DNA of 64,000 bases from Xiphophorus maculatus (lineage: Eukaryota > Chordata > Actinopteri > Cyprinodontiformes > Poeciliidae): contig NC_036447.1 of NCBI RefSeq assembly GCF_002775205.1, forward strand, positions 22,736,501 through 22,800,500. The letters run 5' to 3'. This document shows positions 58,642 through 64,000 of this stretch, piece after piece. A program made the translations under genes and the position numbers. The notes under the pieces were generated by a model, which had not been told where the DNA came from, ran no database searches, and worked only from the letters and a program-made list of their open reading frames with translations. The number at the start of each line of letters is the position of its first letter. Position 1 is the first letter of the stretch.

Positions 58642-60560
58642 AAACTCCCCCAAACGTCATTTTGTTTTCCTTCTTTTTTTTTTTTTTTTTTTTTGCTCCA
58701 TCTGGTCTCTCGGACCCTGTTTACACTTTTCTATCACTTACTAGCAGAAATGTTCTACTAAAAATAGTTTCCACTCTGCGATTACAAACTACTGTTATGC
58801 TCTTAGGTCTGTGCTTTTCAGAGGCATTTTTGTGTAGATATATTTTTCTTTTTTCTTTCAACGACGACATGAAGGCAAAATGAAAAGATATAAATTTGAT
58901 GACAAATTTTAAGCCTTCCTCAGAAACTTTGTAATAAAATCCATCTTAAAGCGGCATATGATGTACAACGGTTTTTTTATATATATATATTTACGTAGGA
59001 GAAACGTTTGAGTTGAACACTTGCTAATGTTAAATCTGTAATATTGACACACTAAACACCTCGGTAGATAGCAGCATTTAACAAAAATAATTATTCTCAT
59101 GTTTTTTTTCTTCACTTAAGCTGATTTATAACATTCGGCTTCTTACCAAGTAGCTTTTTTTTTTTAATAATACACTCCTGTTAGGTTTATCGTTTCTCCC
59201 TCTGTGGGAAACGCAAACCTAAATCAGAGATGGAAACCAGAAGGGAAGTGCTGACGTCTTATGTAACACTAATAACTACACAGATGTTGATGTAAGAATG
59301 TCCTTTGCCTGAGAGTTTCCACAAAGCTTACCGTCAATGGAAAAAGTGTCACAAGGTCTTTGAAATTTCCTCAGAGCATAAATCCATTTGTTAAATAAAT
59401 CTGAGAAACGTCGCCTTTGTGTTTATGAATAAAAACCAAATCGAGACCAAAAGCTCTGGTGGTTGGTGCTTCTTCTGGCCGCATGCCTTTTCTCGTGCTT
59501 CTGTTTTTCGCTCAAGATGATGTGAGCAAACGCTTATTAAATATTTGCATGGTGCAAACCTGGAAGCAGCTGAGCAGAACTGAAACGTTTCCTCGGTGAC
59601 GGAGCAAACGCACTCGGGAAAGATGTGGGAAATCTGGGATCAAGCCACAGGAGGGAAACGAAACAGCAGTGATTTAAGTAAGAAGCAGGAATAGAAGTCG
59701 CTGCTTTCTTTACAAACCAAAACATTTACTGCATAAACTGAAGAATGTGTGGAGATTGAATTGTACAAGTTCCTCTGCAACCTTTTCAACCCAAAGAGCC
59801 GGTTTTGACCTCAATCCAGCGAAACAAAACTCGCTTTGAGTCACAAATGTTTTGATTTTTTTTCAGGTGCTGAACAAAAAGGAAATGTTTACTAGAGGAA
59901 ATATAGTCATTTTTAAAGAGCTACATTTTTATTTCAGCTTTTAGGTTTTAATATTCAGAAAAACATAAAACTTTATCATATACATTTTGTTCTTACAGTT
60001 TCAAACCTAAAGACAAGAAATTGTTCTAAAAAACATCTTTCATTGGAAATTCAATGCAATTATTCTAACTACTAAAAGTCTTATTAGAAACGTACTAAGA
60101 GGTTTAAAGAGCCACTTGTGGCTCCAGAGCCTCAGGTTGGAAACCCCGGCGCTGGAGTAACAATAAGATTAATACATTTTAATAGCACGACACTTTCTAA
60201 TCACTCAAAGACGCTTTACAGGATTACAATATGAACTCAAACAATGCAACATAGCACACAAAAATGGGGAAGATTTCGACATCAAAACCAATTCAGCCTG
60301 GATCTTTTTTTGCTTCCTGGTGTGTCCAGACTATCTTGTTGAAGCGGCCATTTTTAAGAACGTTCTCCTGCTTCGGGTAACGTGAACTCTTCAAGAGTTT
60401 TGGTGTATTCAGAAAGGATGGGATATAATAGACATAAACCTGACACGACACGAGGAAGGTCCCCATATCATGATACTTCGGCCACCGTGCTTCACAGCTG
60501 GCTGGATTTTACAGTTTTGGATGAGATCTGATAAAGCTTTTGCAACCATCCAACCATTCT
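58642..60560 (+). other. DNM2: DNM2 3' UTR and following DNA
   Basis: From the stop at 58639-58641, the 3' UTR runs through a long T tract to AATAAA at 59428-59433. From there to 60560 I see only repeat-like pieces (for example near 60400-60545) and no gene. If the distal terminal exon at 61325 is used, this whole stretch is intron. Confidence 0.5.
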
Positions 60561-60569
60561 CCGTACACC

Positions 60570-60905
60570 CTTTGTCCCTAATGGGGTCGGGAGGTGCTGG
60601 TGTCGATCTCCAGCTACGTTCCGGGCAAGAGGCAGGTTCACCCTGGACAGGTCGCCAGTCTGTCGCAGGGCAACACAGACATACAGGACAAACAACCATG
60701 CAAACACACACCTAGGGAGAATTTAACAGTCATGTTTTTGGACTGTGGGAGGAAGCCGGAGTACCCGGAGAGAACCCACCATGCACAGGGAGAGCATGCA
60801 AACTCTATGCAGAAAGACCCCGGGCCGGGAATCGAACCCAGGACCTTATTGCTGCAAGGCAACAGTGCTACCAACTGCGCCACTGTGCAGCCATTTTGCA
60901 ACCAT
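60570..60905 (-). mobile_element. tRNA-derived SINE, V-SINE/L2-tail type
   Basis: On the minus strand, a tRNA-like head has an A box (GGCGCAGTTGGTAGCACTG, plus-strand 60863-60881) and a B box (GGGTTCGATTCC, 60828-60839). A conserved body with 'gtactccggcttcctcccac' follows, then a tail ending near 'cgaccccattagggac'. This is a well-known teleost SINE. Nearly full length. Confidence 0.75.
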
Positions 60906-61324
60906 AATAAACTAAAAAAAGAAACAATTATTCAGTCAATAAGAAGGCTTTCCAACCTGGAAGATTTGGAGCTCATCACTAAAACATAAATGAATGAGAA
61001 AGCTTTGCATTTTTTACTCAGAGAGAAAGTTTTAAGTTTCAAACTTCCCAGGTTTGTGAGTATATGAGTAATTATTACTTTTGCTGCAGATCTGTTCTGA
61101 TCGTCTTGGTGCATTTTGGCTAATATTCTAAGTGGCAGTTTTCTGTTTTCTTCCACTAAGTTCTAGCTCTGGCTGTAAATCATAAAACATTTCAGAATGT
61201 TTTCAGAACGTGGTTCCCAGACGATAAAGATCTCGGTGTGAATGCTTTGTTTCCAGTGAGGTTTGGTTTTCAACAGAACCAGAAACTAACCAGAGGTGTT
61301 TGTGTTCATGGTCCTCTCACACAG

Positions 61325-61364
61325 GCGGCCGCCACACGCTCCTTCTCGTCCGAACCCCATGTGA
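61325..61364 (+). other. DNM2: Candidate alternative terminal exon of DNM2
   Basis: After the acceptor CACACAG (61318-61324), the phase matching exon 19 (57151) reads RRPPHAPSRPNPM and stops with TGA at 61362-61364. The regular last exon at 58572 reads [11 protein letters not shown] at the same place, so the two look like duplicated terminal exons. AATAAA follows at 61612-61617. Use would yield a dynamin-2 lacking the EPSLLD end and shorter by about ten residues. Splicing over 4.2 kb is inferred. Confidence 0.5.
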
Positions 61365-61619
61365 AGAAACCTCCAACCCGGCCACAAAGAATCAGCAGCA
61401 GGACTCTGCTGGGAGAACTCGATTTTTCTTCTTTTTTTTATTTTGTAGTTGCTTTAAGATCGCTTGGTTAAAGAAAATAACAAGAGATATCAAGAATTTC
61501 CTGCAGAAACTAAAACAGAATTGGGGAAAAAAAAACTGATTTGCTCTGTATGTATCGTAACATCAACAGTAAATATGCGCTGTATATACTGTAAATCATG
61601 TTCTGTGGGTAAATAAATA

Positions 61620-63292
61620 CTGCTCAGACGTTTGGGGCCAAACTATTTGGTAGTGATAACTTTATGACGTTACTGCCATAAAGTTACAGTCATAAAGTTG
61701 CAACTTTATGACTGTGAAGTCATAATTGTAGTTGGTAATTACAGCCCCCAAGAGGTTTCGTGTTGCATTTTTTTTTTAGATGCTTTCCAGCTCAAACAAC
61801 ACCTGATCAAAGATTTAGGTTTCTGCAGAACTTCGAGACAGCCTGGGGAAATATTCAGGCGATGCGAATAAGATGTTTAGGTGGGAAAAATTCAGCCCCC
61901 CAAACACTGGATTTACCCACAAACGCTCCAAAACATTTGTGAAAATGAAATTAGATTATGTATATGTTGTGTGTATATACATATATACAGTCTATATAAA
62001 TAAAACATTGAAGTTATTACATTCATTCTCAATCCTTAAGGAAGGAATTTGACTTTATGACTGCAGATTCTCTTCATGAGGAACTGCGACTCTGTAGAGA
62101 TGTCAGTAACACTTTATTTGACGGGGCGACGACATAAACGTGACATAACAGCTGTCATGAACATGACTGTTGTCATTAAGTGCCATTTGGTAAATAATGA
62201 CACTTTTAATGCAAAACTGCATTACAATTTGTATTAAAAGTCCATTAAAAGTGCCAACTTTGCATTATTTGGTAAATAATGACACTTTTACTGCAAAGTT
62301 GTATTAAAAAAAGTCCATTAAAATGGTCAACTTTGCATGTGTTTTAATGCATAAAAAACCCCTCTATTATCAAGTTGCTTATAGCAATTAGCACCATGAA
62401 TATTAATAATTCATGGTGCTAATTACCATCAATGATTAATATTCAGAACTTTTTCCAACTCAGAACTAGGATCCTCCCAATTCCAGTGACGTTTGAGAAA
62501 ACCTGAGACCCGATCCAGTTTCTGGTCCACAGTTTAAAGACTGAACAACTGATCAAATCAAGTAACAAACTTAAACCAAACTGGATAGTTTGTTAATATT
62601 TTAACACTTTAAAGTCTTTCATACCAACTTTCATACGGCAAAAAGCAAAAACCTGCTCAGTTCTGCGTTCTTTCAGTGTAAAACAATGATTTTATTGTCA
62701 CAAACGTCTTTCACTAAAAGCTGATACATTACATCTTACAGAACATGTAGACATAAAATGTGTCTGCATGAACAAAAAGGACCCTTTTGTCATCTGAAAG
62801 AAAAAACACATGATTGAAGTATGAAACACAAACACAGTCGGTGTGTTTACGTTGTTCAGACGTCTACGGCAGAGACCGGCAGTCAGTTTGTGAAAGTTTC
62901 CCTCCTTCCCACGCGCGTCAAAAGACTTAAAAATGTGACTCTTTAAACAGGACCCTTAAAAGAAAAACACCAGCATCAACTAAAACAAACGCAACTGCAG
63001 AGTCAGCACTATTGCACGTTATTATCCTCTGAACCAGCAACGTGGCAGCTAGGCGAACCGTCTACCTTTACCGAAAAATCCCAACCCCTTCGCCCCGTTT
63101 CGGAGGCGTAGGACTGCACTGACGCACATTTCCTTATTGGTTTGTGGCCAGACGTGGCATTAAAGGCACTAAACAAAATGAATTTCAACTTCCCCATTGT
63201 CATACCTCTTCACCTTCTGGTTACACTTTGTGATTTAAAGAAATGTCATTATTGCTCACAGTCTGTTTACCCGTCTGTCTGGCATGCTTCCT
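61620..63292. other. DNA between the DNM2 and TMED1 3' ends
   Basis: Includes palindromic 'cataaagttgcaactttatg' near 61700, a dispersed fish repeat at about 62110-62340 (tracts like 'ggtaaataatgacactttta' occur twice), and the TMED1 3' UTR. A minus-strand AATAAA at 62692-62697 marks the probable TMED1 poly(A) site. No other gene seen. Confidence 0.45.
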
Positions 63293-64000
63293 CTATGTGC
63301 AGACTCTCCGCTTGTCGTCAAACAGTTTGCGAACGGTGTAGACCTGCGGAAAGGCAACAAGCACAGAAATCAGTGAAAACGCCAGTAAGACCGTCCCGGT
63401 ACTGGTTCGTAAATGCAGGAGATTCTTGGAGAAAAAGCCAAAAAAAAGATCCGTACAAAATGATGTCAGTAAATTAAAATAGAAATGTTTTAGTTAAATG
63501 CATATTTATTCAGGTCAGTACTGAATAGATGCACTACTGGCTGTAGTTACAAATAAATGATCCAATTTTTATATTATTCCTTCATTGATTACATATAAAT
63601 ACAGTACAGACCAAAAGTTTGGACACACTTTCTCATTGAATTCAATGAGAAAGTGTTATTAGGCCTCAAAAGCCCTAATAAAGTGGAATAAAATATGTAA
63701 ATGTCAAATCACACCGACCATTACTTAAATTGACAAAATCAGTGAAATCAAAAGAAAGACTGAAGGAGGATGGACGCGCGTCATACTTTGTAACGTTTGG
63801 TTAAAATGCAGTGAATTAGCGAGTCGTGTCGCGGTCACCTGGGTTACGGCCACACACAGCATCACCAGCACACTGGCACACGACCAGAACGAGACCCTCC
63901 ACAGGTTGTCCTCCAGGAGGTTTCGGTCCCGCGCCTCAAAAGCCCGTAAGACCGTCTGCATCTGCCGGCTACGCTCCAAGCGTTTGTGCAGAGAGTCCAT
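63293..64000 (-). CDS. TMED1: TMED1, p24-family cargo receptor (3' end, partial)
   Basis: Two minus-strand exons, 63839-64000 (continues past the window edge) and 63293-63343, join in phase 0. They encode the end of a p24 protein: coiled-coil end ([24 protein letters not shown]), lumenal juxtamembrane, one transmembrane helix ([18 protein letters not shown]), and a short cytosolic tail [11 protein letters not shown]. The tail has the di-hydrophobic (LF) and dibasic signals used for COPII and COPI sorting. p24 proteins cycle between ER and Golgi and help package cargo such as GPI-anchored proteins. [10 protein letters not shown] is shared by TMED1 and TMED5; linkage to DNM2 favours TMED1. The methionine at 64000 is probably internal. 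Confidence 0.88.
63601..63715. repeat. Dispersed repeat with perfect palindrome in the TMED1 last intron
   Basis: 'tacagaccaaaagtttggac' followed by the self-complementary 'ctttctcattgaattcaatg' arm is a common fish transposon terminus; a reverse-oriented relative is at 15285-15372. Confidence 0.5.

Overview
This is vertebrate DNA from a teleost fish. The evidence is intron-split genes with GT-AG junctions, AT-rich introns full of fish-type repeats (tRNA-derived SINEs, Tc1-like remnants, piggyBac-like and foldback elements), fish-style CD300/pIgR-like receptors, and a DNM2-TMED1 gene pair that is also adjacent on human 19p13.2. A percomorph is likely from the repeats; I cannot name the species. 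All exon models were made by hand from splice sites, reading phase and protein similarity, without transcripts.

Bases 1-34,400 hold four same-strand genes for single-V-domain Ig receptors of the CD300 (CMRF35-like)/pIgR-like type. They run 3530-8448, 12253-16121, 18761-25440 and 28294-34344. Each has a signal exon ending in phase 1, one V exon (phase 1-1) with the canonical Cys pair and, in three of them, a second CxxC-like pair, then stalk, transmembrane and cytoplasmic exons. Their tails differ: YENL in gene 1, YETM in gene 2, an ITIM plus an ITSM in gene 3, and YEEI plus three ITIM/ITSM-like motifs in gene 4. The cluster therefore probably encodes leukocyte receptors with different signalling outputs.

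Intergenic and intronic DNA of the cluster is crowded with mobile elements: a solo retroviral-type LTR, a LINE fragment with a 5' inversion, a 2.4-kb foldback element inside intron 1 of gene 3, a TTAA-flanked piggyBac-like element inside gene 4, and a U2 snRNA/LINE chimera at 36 kb.

Bases 38,394-58,641 hold a complete dynamin-2 gene of 20 coding exons plus a mutually exclusive exon 10 alternative (860 aa). It has a GC-AG intron just before the exon 10 pair and a candidate second terminal exon at 61,325. The end of the window holds the last two exons of TMED1 on the minus strand, convergent with DNM2.
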